Shown piece by piece: positions 54,662-62,703 of a DNA stretch of 62,703 nucleotides (the stretch's first letter is position 1; each line of letters opens with the position of its first letter). Origin of the DNA: Actinomycetota bacterium (lineage in GTDB: Bacteria; Actinomycetota; Actinomycetes; Streptosporangiales; Streptosporangiaceae). Below the pieces are notes generated by a model. It ran no database searches. It saw only the letters and a list, made by a program, of their open reading frames with translations, and was not told the DNA's origin. The translations under genes and the position numbers were made by a program. The stretch lies in contig JAJPIV010000031.1 of the NCBI GenBank assembly GCA_021324595.1, positions 1-62,703 of the forward strand. The letters run 5' to 3'.

Positions 54662-55720
54662 GTGAGCCCCCGGCCGCGGCACGCCCGGATCGACGAGGAG
54701 GACGTGCGGGTCCGGCCCGGGCGCGGGTCCCGGCCGCGCACCAGGCGCAGGCCCGCCCACGCCGACGCCGTGGACGGGCTCGTGATCGCCGTGGACCGCG
54801 GGCGGTTCCGGTGCTGGGTGGGGGGTCGCCGGGTCACCGCGATGAAGGCCCGTGAGCTGGGCCGGGGCACGATCGTGGTCGGGGACATGGTCAGCCTCGC
54901 CGGCGAGGTGACCGGCGCGCCGGGGACGCTGGCCCGCGTGGTCAGGGTCGCCCCGCGGCGCACGGTGCTCCGCCGGTCGGCGGACGACGCCGACCCGGTC
55001 GAGCGGGTCATCGTCGCCAACGCCGACCAGCTGGTGATCGTCTGCTCGCTCGCGGACCCGCCGCCGCGGGTGCGGCTGATCGACCGGTTTCTCGTCGCCG
55101 CCTACGACGCCGGCATCGAGCCGGTGCTCTGCCTCACCAAGTCCGACCTGGCCGGACCGGAGCGGATCCTGGCCGCCTACCAGCCGCTTGGCCTGCGCTG
55201 CCTGGTCGTCGGCCGCCCGCTGGCCGAGCGCGCCCTGGCCCCCGTGCGGTCGGTGCTCGCCGGGCGGGTCAGCGTGCTGGTCGGGCACTCGGGGGTGGGC
55301 AAGTCCACCCTGGTGAACGCGCTGGTCCCGGAGGCCGACCGGGCGGTCGGCGCGGTCAGCCCGGCCACCGGCCGCGGCCGGCACACCTCCTCCTCCGTGA
55401 TCGCCCTGCCGCTCCCGGGTGGCCCTCCCGGAGCGCGGGGCGGCCCGGGGCCGGGACGGCCGCAGGACGCGCCCGGCTGGATCATCGACACCCCGGGGCT
55501 GCGCGGCTTCGGCCTCGGGCACCTGTCGGCGCAGCGGGTGGCCCGGGCCTTCCCCGACCTGGCCGCCGGCGCCGCGAACTGCCCGCCGGGGTGCGACCAC
55601 CTCGCGCCGGGCTGCGCTCTGGACGGCTGGGCCGCCGCCGGGCCCGCCCCGCTCGCCGCCCGGCTGGACTCCCTGCGGCGGCTGCTCCGCAGCCGGGAGG
55701 GCGCCGACGACACCGATTGA
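54662..55720 (+). CDS. rsgA: Ribosome small subunit-dependent GTPase A
   Basis: 352 residues from GTG 54662. An OB-fold N-terminal domain is followed by the circularly permuted GTPase: CLTKSDL (G4) before VGHSGVGKSTLVNALV (G1) and DTPGLRGFGLG (G3), then a C-terminal zinc region (CPPGCDHLAPGCAL). It helps mature the 30S subunit. It lies 61 bp after aroA in the same direction, the order also seen in mycobacteria. Confidence 0.96.
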   Translation: MSPRPRHARIDEEDVRVRPGRGSRPRTRRRPAHADAVDGLVIAVDRGRFRCWVGGRRVTAMKARELGRGTIVVGDMVSLAGEVTGAPGTLARVVRVAPRRTVLRRSADDADPVERVIVANADQLVIVCSLADPPPRVRLIDRFLVAAYDAGIEPVLCLTKSDLAGPERILAAYQPLGLRCLVVGRPLAERALAPVRSVLAGRVSVLVGHSGVGKSTLVNALVPEADRAVGAVSPATGRGRHTSSSVIALPLPGGPPGARGGPGPGRPQDAPGWIIDTPGLRGFGLGHLSAQRVARAFPDLAAGAANCPPGCDHLAPGCALDGWAAAGPAPLAARLDSLRRLLRSREGADDTD

Positions 55721-55817
55721 GCCGCCCGCGGACCAGCCCGGTCACCCGCGAGCCCGGCCTCCTGCACGGGCCGGACGGGCGAGTGATCCGGTCATGGCCC
55801 CGGTGCACCATTCACGG

Positions 55818-55823
55818 TAGCGT
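55818..55823 (+). promoter_or_regulatory. Leaderless-type -10 box of hisN
   Basis: TAGCGT ends 9 nt before ATG 55832. Confidence 0.4.
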
Positions 55824-55831
55824 TGCGCTGC

Positions 55832-56641
55832 ATGGCGGGTTTCGACGACGACCTGCGGTTCGCTCACGTCCTGGCGGACGCGGCGGACGACATCACCATG
55901 CGCAGGTTCCGGGCGCTCGACCTCAGCGTCCAGGCCAAGCCCGACCTCACCCCGGTCACCGACGCCGACCTGGCCACCGAGGAGTCGCTGCGGAACGTGC
56001 TGCGCCGGGCGCGCCCGCGGGACGCGATGCTCGGCGAGGAGTACGGCAGGGCCGGGGCCGGCCAGCGATGCTGGATCATCGACCCGATCGACGGCACCAA
56101 GAACTTCGTCCGCGGCGTCCCGGTCTGGGCCACGCTCATCGGGCTGATGGCCGACGGCGAGATGGTCGTCGGCGTCGTGTCGGCGCCGGCGCTGGGCCGC
56201 CGCTGGTGGGGCGCGAAGGATGGCGGGGCCTGGACCGGGCGGTCGCTGACCAAGGCGGCCACCTGCCGGGTCTCGGCGGTCAGCAGGCTCCAGGACGCCT
56301 CGCTCTCCTACTCCGACCTGTCCACATGGGAGGCGACCGGGCAGCTCGACCAGTTCCTCGGCCTGGCCCGCGCCGTGTGGCGGACCAGGGCCTACGGTGA
56401 CTTCTGGTCCCACGTCCTGGTCGCCGAGGGCGCCGTCGACATCTCGGCCGAGTCGCAGGTCTCGCTCTGGGACCTCGCCGCGCTCCAGATCATCGTCGAG
56501 GAGGCGGGCGGGGTCTTCACCGACCTGTCCGGGAACCCGACCCCGGACGGGGGCAGCGCGCTGTGCACCAACGGCCTGCTTCACGACGAGGTTCTCGCGA
56601 GGCTGGCCGCCCGCGCCGGCCGCGCCGCCACCCAGAGCTGA
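55832..56641 (+). CDS. hisN: Histidinol-phosphatase, inositol monophosphatase-like
   Basis: 269 residues from ATG 55832 (TTG 55823 is in frame but less likely). The metal-binding motifs of the inositol phosphatase fold are complete: LGEEYG (Glu), CWIIDPIDGTKNFVRG (Asp-Ile-Asp) and AYGDFWSHVLVAEG. The HisN subfamily of actinobacteria dephosphorylates histidinol phosphate. A general inositol monophosphatase activity cannot be excluded, but synteny with aroA-rsgA supports HisN. Confidence 0.92.
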   Translation: MAGFDDDLRFAHVLADAADDITMRRFRALDLSVQAKPDLTPVTDADLATEESLRNVLRRARPRDAMLGEEYGRAGAGQRCWIIDPIDGTKNFVRGVPVWATLIGLMADGEMVVGVVSAPALGRRWWGAKDGGAWTGRSLTKAATCRVSAVSRLQDASLSYSDLSTWEATGQLDQFLGLARAVWRTRAYGDFWSHVLVAEGAVDISAESQVSLWDLAALQIIVEEAGGVFTDLSGNPTPDGGSALCTNGLLHDEVLARLAARAGRAATQS

Positions 56642-56738
56642 CCAGCCCCTTGCCGCGTGCGGCGCCATGGCCGATGCTTGACCTGTCACGTGTTCACAAG
56701 CAGCCCTGGGGCCGGCCGATCACGGGGGGTCAGGAGCC

Positions 56739-57149
56739 ATGCAGGTACGGGACGGAATGAGCCAGGTCGTGCTGAGCGTCGGGCCAGCCCACACGCTGCG
56801 GCAGGCGGCGCGGATGATGTCCGCGCAGCAAGTGGGCGCGGCGGTCGTCGTGGATCACGGGCAGCCGGGTATCGGCATCCTGACCGAGCGCGACATCCTG
56901 GACGCGATCGGCGCCGACCGGGATCCTGACAGCGAGCGGGTCGCCGACCACCGCACGACCGACGTGGTCTTCGCAGCGCCGGAGTGGACGCTGGAGCAGG
57001 CCGCCGAGACCATGGTCTCGCGCGGCTTCCGGCACCTCGTCGTGATCGAGGACGGCGAGGTGGCGGGCCTGCTCTCGATGCGCGACATCGTTCGCTGCTG
57101 GTGCGCGCCCGCCCGCGCCCGGTCCGGCGCGGGCACAGCGGGGCGCTGA
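56739..57149 (+). CDS. Two-CBS-domain protein
   Basis: 136 residues made of two CBS modules (TLRQAARMMSAQQVGAAVVV...GILTERDIL and TLEQAAETMVSRGFRHLVVI...GLLSMRDIV), the same layout as the hypoxic response protein Hrp1. CBS pairs bind adenine nucleotides and act as energy sensors. GGAG lies 5 nt before the ATG. It is a stand-alone gene; its target is unknown. Confidence 0.92.
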   Translation: MQVRDGMSQVVLSVGPAHTLRQAARMMSAQQVGAAVVVDHGQPGIGILTERDILDAIGADRDPDSERVADHRTTDVVFAAPEWTLEQAAETMVSRGFRHLVVIEDGEVAGLLSMRDIVRCWCAPARARSGAGTAGR

Positions 57150-57194
57150 CTGCGCACGGGCGCGCGGATCCTGGACACGGCGGGGGCACGGGCC

Positions 57195-57200
57195 TAGTCT
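57195..57200 (+). promoter_or_regulatory. Leaderless-type -10 box of the Rieske oxygenase gene
   Basis: TAGTCT ends 8 nt before ATG 57208. It abuts an inverted repeat at 57201-57218. Confidence 0.5.
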
Positions 57201-57218
57201 TGACTGTATGGTCAGTCA
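57201..57218. promoter_or_regulatory. Inverted repeat overlapping the Rieske gene start
   Basis: TGACTG-TATGGT-CAGTCA is a perfect 6-bp inverted repeat with a 6-nt centre that contains the ATG. It looks like a repressor operator placed over the transcription start. Confidence 0.45.
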
Positions 57219-58404
57219 GCTAGTTGCTCCCCCGGCCCCGCTCGACCAGGCCGCGCTGGCGCGCGCGCTCCTGCCCTTCGGCCAGAGCGCGATGCTGCCG
57301 CGCGAGGCGTACACCGACCCGGCGGTGTTCGAGTGGGAACGGCGCCATTTCTTCGGGGGCGGCTGGCTGTGCGTCGGCCGCAGCGAGCAGGTCGCGCACC
57401 CGGGCGACCAGCGAGCCGAGCCGGCCGGCGCCGGGAGCGTCCTGCTGACCCGGGACGGCGACGGCGTGCTGCGGGCGTTCGCGAACACCTGCCGCCACCG
57501 CGGCCATGAGCTGCTGCCGTGCGGCGCCACCGCCCGCCAGCCCGTGGTGATCTGCCCCTACCACGCGTGGACGTTCGGGCTGGACGGGGCGCTCCGCGCC
57601 GCGGCCGGGTTCAAGAACCGGCCCGGCTTCGACCCCGGACGGTGGGGCCTGGTCGAGCTCCCGGCCGCCGAGTGGAACGGCCTGATCTTCGTCGACTCCT
57701 CCGCCCGGGCGGCACCGCTGCGCGACGCCCTGGCCACCCTCGAGCCGCTGCTGGCGCCCTACGAGATGGACCGCCTGGTGGTCGGCGCCCAGCACGACTA
57801 CGACGCGGCCGCGAACTGGAAGATCCTCACCGAGAACTACCACGAGTGCTACCACTGCCCGTCGATCCACCCCGAGCTGTGCCGGGTGAGCCCGCCCAAG
57901 AGCGGGGAGAACTACGACCTTCCCGGCACGTGGGTCGGCGGCACCATGGACCTGCGCGACGGGATGGCGACGATGTCGCTGGACGGCGCCAGCCCGCTGC
58001 CGCCCCTGCGCGGGCTCGACGACGCGGCCCGGCGGATCGTGATCTACGTGAACGTGTTCCCCAACGTGCTGATCAGCCTGCACCCGGACTACGTGATGGT
58101 GCACCGGCTCATTCCGCTGGCCGTCGACCGGACCAGGATCGAGTGCACCTGGGCATTCGCGCCGGAGGCGGTGGCACGGCCGGGATTCGACCCCCGGTTC
58201 GCGGTGGACTTCTGGGACATCACGAACCGCCAGGACTGGAGCGCCTGCGAGTCCGTGCAGCGCGGGCTGTCCTCCCCGCACGCCGTCCCCGGCCCGCTCT
58301 CGCCCGCCGAGGACGCCGTCTACCAGTACGTGACCATGGTCGCGCGCGGCTACCTGGGCCAGCCGGTCTGGAATACCGGGGCCGCCACCTGGGCGGCCGG
58401 ATGA
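57208..58404 (+). CDS. Rieske non-heme iron oxygenase, alpha subunit
   Basis: 398 residues. Rieske [2Fe-2S] ligands are NTCRHRGHELL and CPYHAWTFG (CxH...CxxH). The catalytic iron site is ENYHECYHCPSIHPEL (two His) with a later Asp in NRQDWSACE. The architecture resembles choline/carnitine/betaine-type monooxygenases as much as aromatic dioxygenases, so the substrate is open. No reductase or beta subunit lies beside it. Confidence 0.92.
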   Translation: MVSQLVAPPAPLDQAALARALLPFGQSAMLPREAYTDPAVFEWERRHFFGGGWLCVGRSEQVAHPGDQRAEPAGAGSVLLTRDGDGVLRAFANTCRHRGHELLPCGATARQPVVICPYHAWTFGLDGALRAAAGFKNRPGFDPGRWGLVELPAAEWNGLIFVDSSARAAPLRDALATLEPLLAPYEMDRLVVGAQHDYDAAANWKILTENYHECYHCPSIHPELCRVSPPKSGENYDLPGTWVGGTMDLRDGMATMSLDGASPLPPLRGLDDAARRIVIYVNVFPNVLISLHPDYVMVHRLIPLAVDRTRIECTWAFAPEAVARPGFDPRFAVDFWDITNRQDWSACESVQRGLSSPHAVPGPLSPAEDAVYQYVTMVARGYLGQPVWNTGAATWAAG

Positions 58405-58467
58405 CGCCCCGCGGGGCAAGCCCGGCGCCCGGCACCGCCCGCGGCGGCCGTCCGCCCGGGCCCGCGG

Positions 58468-59151
58468 CTAAGGCGCCCGGTAACCGGCGAAGGCGCGCAG
58501 GACGTCGGCCATCTGCTCGTCGGTCAGCACCCGCGGGGTGCCGACGGCCAGGGCTCGGTAGTACAGGCCAGCCAGCGTCTCGACGGTCTGGGCGACGGAG
58601 GCCGCCTCGCCGAGCGTCGCCCCGACCGCCACCATGCCGTGGTTGGCGAGCAGCACCGCGCGGGCCGGGGCGGGGAACGCGTCGGCCACGGCCCGGGCCA
58701 GCTCCGCGGTCCCGTAGGTCGCGTACCCGGCGACCTCGACCCGGGTCGAGCCGGTCGCCGCGATCATGTAATGGACCGCCGGGATCGGCTCGCCGAGGAT
58801 CGCCAGCGTGGTCGCGTACGGCGAGTGGGCATGGACGATCGCCCCGGCGTCGGGCCGGCTCGCGTAGATCGCGCGGTGCAGCGGCGTCTCCGAGGAAGGC
58901 CGCCGCGCGCCGCCGAGCTGGCGGCCGTCCAGCCCGATCACGGCGACGTCGGCCGGGATGATCCGGTCGTACTCCATCGCCGACGGCGTGATGCAGAACT
59001 GGCCGCCGACTCGGACGCTCAGGTTCCCCGCGGTCTGGCTGAGCAGCCCGCGGGCGAGCAGCTCCCGGCCGCACGCCGCGATCTCAGCGCGAGCCCGGGC
59101 GACTGCGGCCTCGCCCGCCTCGCCCGCCTCGCCCGCCGGCCCCGCGTTCAT
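58468..59151 (-). CDS. Class II aldolase/adducin family protein
   Basis: 227 residues from ATG 59151. SQTAGNLSVRVGGQFCITPS (substrate phosphate loop), SETPLHRAIYASRPD (catalytic Glu), IVHAHSPYATTLA (zinc HxH) and LLANHGMVAVG (third His) define a metal-dependent aldolase of the fuculose-phosphate type. Possible substrates include L-fuculose-1-phosphate, ribulose-phosphates or methylthioribulose-phosphate. It lies 35 bp after the nar-linked membrane protein in the same direction, without an evident link. Confidence 0.9.
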   Translation of the reverse strand: MNAGPAGEAGEAGEAAVARARAEIAACGRELLARGLLSQTAGNLSVRVGGQFCITPSAMEYDRIIPADVAVIGLDGRQLGGARRPSSETPLHRAIYASRPDAGAIVHAHSPYATTLAILGEPIPAVHYMIAATGSTRVEVAGYATYGTAELARAVADAFPAPARAVLLANHGMVAVGATLGEAASVAQTVETLAGLYYRALAVGTPRVLTDEQMADVLRAFAGYRAP

Positions 59152-59186
59152 CAGCCCCGCCCCCTGCCGTCCTGCCCACCCGAAGG

Positions 59187-60449
59187 CTACCGGAGCCATC
59201 CCCGGCCGGCGCGCCGGCCGGGGCGAGCCCGCCGCCCGGCTCGCCGCAGCAGCGCGAGGGCCGGGCCGAGGAACAGGGCGAGCGCGAGGGTGAACGCGCC
59301 GAGCCCGGCGGCCCGCAGCGCCGCGGGAGCGGGCCAGAGCAGCGCGACCAGGCCCGCGTTCGCCGCCGCGACCCGGGCGCGGCCGAGCCGGCCAAGGCTC
59401 GCCGTGTTCTGGCGGACCGCCGCCGGGCCGCCGCCGAGCGCCATCGGCAGCAGGTGGGCGAGCGCCCCGGCGATCACCTGAGCCGCGAATCCGGCGGCCA
59501 GGGCGAGCGAGAGCGAGTCGAACCGGCCCGCAGCGGTGACCGGGCCCGGCGCGGTCAGCAGCGCCCAGGCGTCCCAGCCGAGGCAGGCCAGCAGCCAGCA
59601 GGCTCCGGCCGCCATCGACAGCGCGGCGAACGAGTCCGGGGGGTGGCTGCGGGCCGCGCGCACCGCGGGCGCCAGCGCCGCGGCCGCGCCGCCGGCGAAG
59701 ACGGCCAGCCCGGCGCCGATCAGCGGGCGCAGCCAGAGCCCGGACCCGGCCGCGAGCATGGCCAGGCCGCCGGCGTCGAGCCCCAGGCCGAGCCGGGCGG
59801 CCCGCTCCGCGCCCGGCGGGAGCCGGGTCCGCAGGACGGTCGGCCACAGCGTCAGGAACGTGCCGAGGACCGTGATCCCCACCCAGCCGAGCACGTTCAC
59901 CTGGGCGTGGACGAGCAGCAGGCGCGGGCGCTCGGAGTCGGGCAGCGCGAGCATCCACGCCCCGGCCGGTATCCCGGTGAGCAGGGCCAGCCCGGCCAGC
60001 AGGTAGTAGCGCACGGTCACCGCGAACCTCGCCGGAAGCGCGCGGCGCAGCGCAGCGGCGAGCGCGGCCAGGTGGGCGGCGATCGCCGCGAACACCACGG
60101 CGGCGCCGGCGATCGCGGTCGCCGGCGCGCCGGCGGCTCCCCCGGCGAGCACCGCGGCGATCCCCGCGTTCAGCACGGCGAGCCTGGCCGCCTCCGCCGG
60201 CCGGCGCGCCGGCGCGGGCGCCCGCAGCACGGCAGCCGCGAAGTGGGCGCTCCACACCACGATCGCGTTGGTGGCGGCGCCAAGCAGCACCAGGTGCAGG
60301 ACGAGCCAGCCGCTCACCAGCCCGGCCGCGGCGAGCGGCGCCGTCACCAGCGCCGCGGCGAGGTAGCCGAGCGGCAGCAGCGCAGCTCGCCGGTGCCAGG
60401 CGGCCCGGCGCGCCCAGGAAGCCGCCGGCCCCTCCGGCCCGGCCCGCAC
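59187..60449 (-). CDS. Polytopic membrane protein beside nar genes (NnrS/haem-copper oxidase subunit-like)
   Basis: 420 residues from GTG 60449, roughly twelve hydrophobic segments. HLVLLGAATNAIVVWSAHFA and LLLVHAQVNVLGWVGITVLG place His residues inside helices as in NnrS-like and haem-copper oxidase subunit-I-like proteins. The same N-terminal module occurs fused to multicopper nitrite-reductase domains in other actinobacteria; no copper domain is present here. It starts 4 bp after narI, so co-transcription and a role in nitrogen-oxide handling are plausible. Confidence 0.75.
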   Translation of the reverse strand: MRAGPEGPAASWARRAAWHRRAALLPLGYLAAALVTAPLAAAGLVSGWLVLHLVLLGAATNAIVVWSAHFAAAVLRAPAPARRPAEAARLAVLNAGIAAVLAGGAAGAPATAIAGAAVVFAAIAAHLAALAAALRRALPARFAVTVRYYLLAGLALLTGIPAGAWMLALPDSERPRLLLVHAQVNVLGWVGITVLGTFLTLWPTVLRTRLPPGAERAARLGLGLDAGGLAMLAAGSGLWLRPLIGAGLAVFAGGAAAALAPAVRAARSHPPDSFAALSMAAGACWLLACLGWDAWALLTAPGPVTAAGRFDSLSLALAAGFAAQVIAGALAHLLPMALGGGPAAVRQNTASLGRLGRARVAAANAGLVALLWPAPAALRAAGLGAFTLALALFLGPALALLRRAGRRARPGRRAGRGWLR

Positions 60450-60453
60450 GGCG

Positions 60454-61251
60454 CTAGCGTCCCGGGCGGGGCGGCATGCCCGCCCGCGGCGCGGGCCGGG
60501 CTTGTCCCGGCCGGTCCCAGCCCGGCCGGTCCCAGCCCCGGCGCGGCGCGCGCGCCGCGCCCTGCGGCGCGCGGGTGCGGTAGACGATGTACGGCCGGGC
60601 CAGGTAGCCGGCCGGCACCGCGAGCACATGCACCAGCCGGGTGTACGGCCAGGCCGCGAGCAGCAGGAACGCCGCGATCGCGTGCCACTGGAAGCTCCAC
60701 GGCGCCCGGGCCATCGGCGCCGCGCTCGGATGGAGCAGCAGCACGTCACGGAGCCACACGGCCACGGTCGCGCGGTAGTCGTAGCCAGCCGGGTGCCCGC
60801 CGAGGCCGAGCAGGCCGACCCCGACGGTGTTGACCATGCCCAGCCCGATGACCACGGCGAGCAGCGCGAACATGGCCTTGTCGCCGGGCGAGGTGGCGCG
60901 CAGCACCGACCGGGTGAACCTCCGGCGCCAGACCAGCAGGCCCAGCCCGCTGACGGTGGCCAGCCCGGCGGCGGTCCCCAGGCCGACCGCGACCAGGTGG
61001 TAGGCGCGCTCGGAGATGCCGATCGCGCGGGTCAGGGACTCCGGGACGAGCAGGCCCACGAGATGGCCGGCGAGCACCCCGAGGATGCCGAAGTGGAACA
61101 GCGGCGAGCCCCAGGCCAGGATCCGCTTCTCGTAAAGCTCGGAGGAGCGGCTCGTCCAGCCGAACTTGTCATGCCGGTAGCGCCACAGATGGCCGAGGAC
61201 GAACGAGGTCAGGCAGATGTAGGGGTAGACGACCCACGCGAACGTGCTCAC
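60454..61251 (-). CDS. narI: Respiratory nitrate reductase gamma subunit (cytochrome b)
   Basis: 265 residues from GTG 61251, overlapping the narJ stop codon by 4 nt. Five membrane helices; haem-ligand His residues are in SPLFHFGILGVLAGHLVG near the N-terminus and in SFQWHAIAAFLLLAAWPYTR, RLVHVLAVP near the C-terminus. NarI oxidises menaquinol and passes electrons to NarH. The C-terminal tail after the last helix is Arg/Pro-rich and longer than usual. Confidence 0.95.
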   Translation of the reverse strand: MSTFAWVVYPYICLTSFVLGHLWRYRHDKFGWTSRSSELYEKRILAWGSPLFHFGILGVLAGHLVGLLVPESLTRAIGISERAYHLVAVGLGTAAGLATVSGLGLLVWRRRFTRSVLRATSPGDKAMFALLAVVIGLGMVNTVGVGLLGLGGHPAGYDYRATVAVWLRDVLLLHPSAAPMARAPWSFQWHAIAAFLLLAAWPYTRLVHVLAVPAGYLARPYIVYRTRAPQGAARAPRRGWDRPGWDRPGQARPAPRAGMPPRPGR

Positions 61252-61907
61252 CCCTGGCCCCCTCCGCCGGGCCGCGGCGCGCCCGCCCCGGCGGGCGGCA
61301 CCGCCCCGACCAGCTCGGCCGGCGGCCCCGTCATCGCCAGCCGCGCTGCCAGGGCCGCCGCCTCCCGCGCGCCGCGCTCGTCGTCGGGCAGCAGGGCCCG
61401 CAGCACCTCGACCGCCCCCGCGTAGGGCGAGCCGAGCGAGGCGAGCGCCTCGCCGAGCAGCACCAGGCCGGCCCGGTGCCCGGCCAGCATTGCGATCGCG
61501 GCATCCTGGCCGCCGCTGGCGGCCAGCTCCAGGATCGCGGGAAGGTAGTCGGGCAGCTCGCCGCCGGCCACCGTGAACCCTGCCTGCCGGAAGGCCTGCG
61601 AGCACCGCCAGAGCGCCTGGCCGCGGCGGCGGGTGTCGCCGTGCAGGTACCAGGTCAGGTGCAGGCTGCAGCGTCGCTTCAGGTCGAACGTGGCGACGTA
61701 GTCGGCCTGCAGGCGCAGCAGCGGCCGGCCGGCCAGGTGCGCGGCGAGCCGACCCAGCGGGGCTGCCGCGGAGGGCGGGAGCCGGCTGGCCGCCGCGGTG
61801 ATCACCGGCAGGTCCGCGACCAGCTCCTCGTCCGGGTAGCGCAGCAGAGCCGACAGGGCCGCCCAGGCGACCGGGCTGGCCGGCGTGGCGGCGCGCCGCG
61901 CCGTCAC
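61248..61907 (-). CDS. narJ: Nitrate reductase molybdenum cofactor assembly chaperone
   Basis: 219 residues. LSALLRYPDEELVADLPV, DYVATFDLKRRCSLHLTWYL and GELPDYLPAILELA are the NarJ (TorD-like) signatures. It guides molybdenum cofactor insertion into NarG and is not part of the final enzyme. It overlaps narH and narI at both ends by 4 nt. Confidence 0.95.
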   Translation of the reverse strand: MTARRAATPASPVAWAALSALLRYPDEELVADLPVITAAASRLPPSAAAPLGRLAAHLAGRPLLRLQADYVATFDLKRRCSLHLTWYLHGDTRRRGQALWRCSQAFRQAGFTVAGGELPDYLPAILELAASGGQDAAIAMLAGHRAGLVLLGEALASLGSPYAGAVEVLRALLPDDERGAREAAALAARLAMTGPPAELVGAVPPAGAGAPRPGGGGQG

Positions 61908-62703
61908 CGGGCACCTGCCGCGCGGCGGGCGGCCCGGGCGCCACCGGGCCGGGCGGCCGGGCCGCCGGCCGCGCAGCCGGGCAGGCCGTCAGCGGCGGCG
62001 TGCTCGACGTGCGCGGGCGGGATCACGAACCGGTCCTCCTGCCTGGCGATCGCCAGCAGCCGGTACAGCTCCTCGATTTGCCCGCCGGTCATGCCGACGG
62101 CCGCGGCGATCGACGGGTCGGCCTCCTCGGCGAGGTTGATCCGGCGCATGTGGGCGCGCATCGCGGCGAGCGTCCGCAGCGCGGCGGTGACGGGCTCGGG
62201 ATCACCCGCGGTGAACAGGCCGGCGAGGTACTCCACCGGGATCCGCAGCGCCTCGATCGCGGCGAACAGGTTCCCCCGGTCCTCGGCGTCGTGCCCGGTG
62301 TCGCGCAGCGCGTCCGCCACGGGGGACAGCGGCGGGATGTACCAGACCATCGGCAGCGTGCGGTACTCCGGGTGCAGCGGCAGGGCCACCCGGTAGCGGC
62401 AGATCAGCGCATAGACCGGGGAGCGGCGGGCCGCCTCGACCCAGTCCGCCGGGATCCCCTGCCGGAGCGCCTGCGCCGCCACCCGCGGGTCCGCCGGGTC
62501 GAGGAACACCGACCGCTGCGCGTCCAGCAGGTCCCGCGGGCCGGGCACCGACGCGGCCGCCAGGACCGCGTCGGCGTCGTACAGCACCAGCCCGACGTAG
62601 CGGAGCCGTCCGACGCAGGTCTGGGAGCAGACCGTCGGCTGGCCGAGCTCGACCCGCGGGAAGCAGAACGTGCACTTCTCCGCCTTGCCGGTCCGGTGGT
62701 TGA
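61904..62703 (-). CDS. narH: Respiratory nitrate reductase beta subunit (C-terminal part)
   Basis: The gene runs off the window end; about 265 C-terminal residues are visible. EKCTFCFPRVELGQPTVC and SQTCVGRLRY carry cysteines of the last iron-sulphur clusters, and LHPEYRTLPMVWYIPPLSPV is a conserved NarH segment. NarH relays electrons from NarI to NarG. narG should lie immediately beyond the window edge. Confidence 0.95.
   Translation of the reverse strand, partial: NHRTGKAEKCTFCFPRVELGQPTVCSQTCVGRLRYVGLVLYDADAVLAAASVPGPRDLLDAQRSVFLDPADPRVAAQALRQGIPADWVEAARRSPVYALICRYRVALPLHPEYRTLPMVWYIPPLSPVADALRDTGHDAEDRGNLFAAIEALRIPVEYLAGLFTAGDPEPVTAALRTLAAMRAHMRRINLAEEADPSIAAAVGMTGGQIEELYRLLAIARQEDRFVIPPAHVEHAAADGLPGCAAGGPAARPGGARAARRAAGAR

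Noticed and set aside
52957-55020. Minus-strand frame extending SRAP upstream to about 950 codons
   Set aside because: SRAP must begin with MCGRY because Cys2 is the catalytic residue; the upstream part is antisense to aroA and rsgA.

Overview
The window is 62.7 kb of very GC-rich DNA that reads as an actinobacterial chromosome. Supporting markers are a WhiB1-type iron-sulphur regulator beside PdtaS, a SigR/RsrA thiol-oxidative stress pair, a fused Kgd-type 2-oxoglutarate dehydrogenase, nickel superoxide dismutase with its maturation protease, treS/maltokinase/glgB genes and many GTG starts. A filamentous or spore-forming actinomycete is plausible, but placement below phylum is a guess. No rRNA, tRNA, CRISPR array, prophage or insertion sequence was recognised.

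Layout. 1-4.6 kb: end of trehalose synthase, then one long protein that fuses maltokinase to glycogen branching enzyme (trehalose-to-alpha-glucan route). 4.5-9.2 kb: a Nudix-NYN fusion, SppA protease, flavin reductase-like protein, GNAT acetyltransferase and a Phd/VapC toxin-antitoxin pair. 9.4-15.6 kb (minus): a histidine-utilisation operon of the formylglutamate type (tlpA-like, hutU, M20 amidohydrolase, hutF, hutI). 15.8-22.1 kb: VIT1-type transporter with a heptad-repeat tail, then gmd, a glycosyltransferase, a methyltransferase, an alpha/alpha-toroid protein, a second methyltransferase and a ferredoxin; this looks like an uncharacterised glycoconjugate locus. 22.1-28.8 kb: MntP-like transporter, sedolisin protease, GntR regulator, nitrilase-family hydrolase, DedA protein and a glutathionyl-hydroquinone-reductase-like protein. 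28.9-38 kb: kgd and its small partner, PadR regulator, quinone oxidoreductase, CGNR regulator, amino-acid permease. 38-42 kb: sodX/sodN, an anti-sigma/sigma pair, DagK-type lipid kinase.

42.4-56.6 kb is a housekeeping block whose order resembles mycobacteria (whiB1, pdtaS, biotinyl carrier, rsrA-sigR, SRAP peptidase, aroA, rsgA, hisN), here interrupted by a ThDP enzyme, a biotin carboxylase and two HD-type membrane proteins. 56.7-62.7 kb: CBS protein, Rieske oxygenase, class II aldolase and part of a respiratory nitrate reductase operon (narH, narJ, narI plus an extra membrane protein).

Two features recur. Many genes have a TAnnnT -10 box ending 7-9 nt before the start codon, the signature of leaderless transcripts. 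Several convergent gene pairs share one strong GC-rich hairpin as a bidirectional terminator. The most notable individual signals are a perfect sigma-R promoter placed so that it would yield an N-terminally extended SigR, a CRP-type site in front of whiB1, a CTG start for gmd with an ideal ribosome binding site, a PadR regulator with a Trp-rich repeat tail, and the gmd-centred sugar locus.
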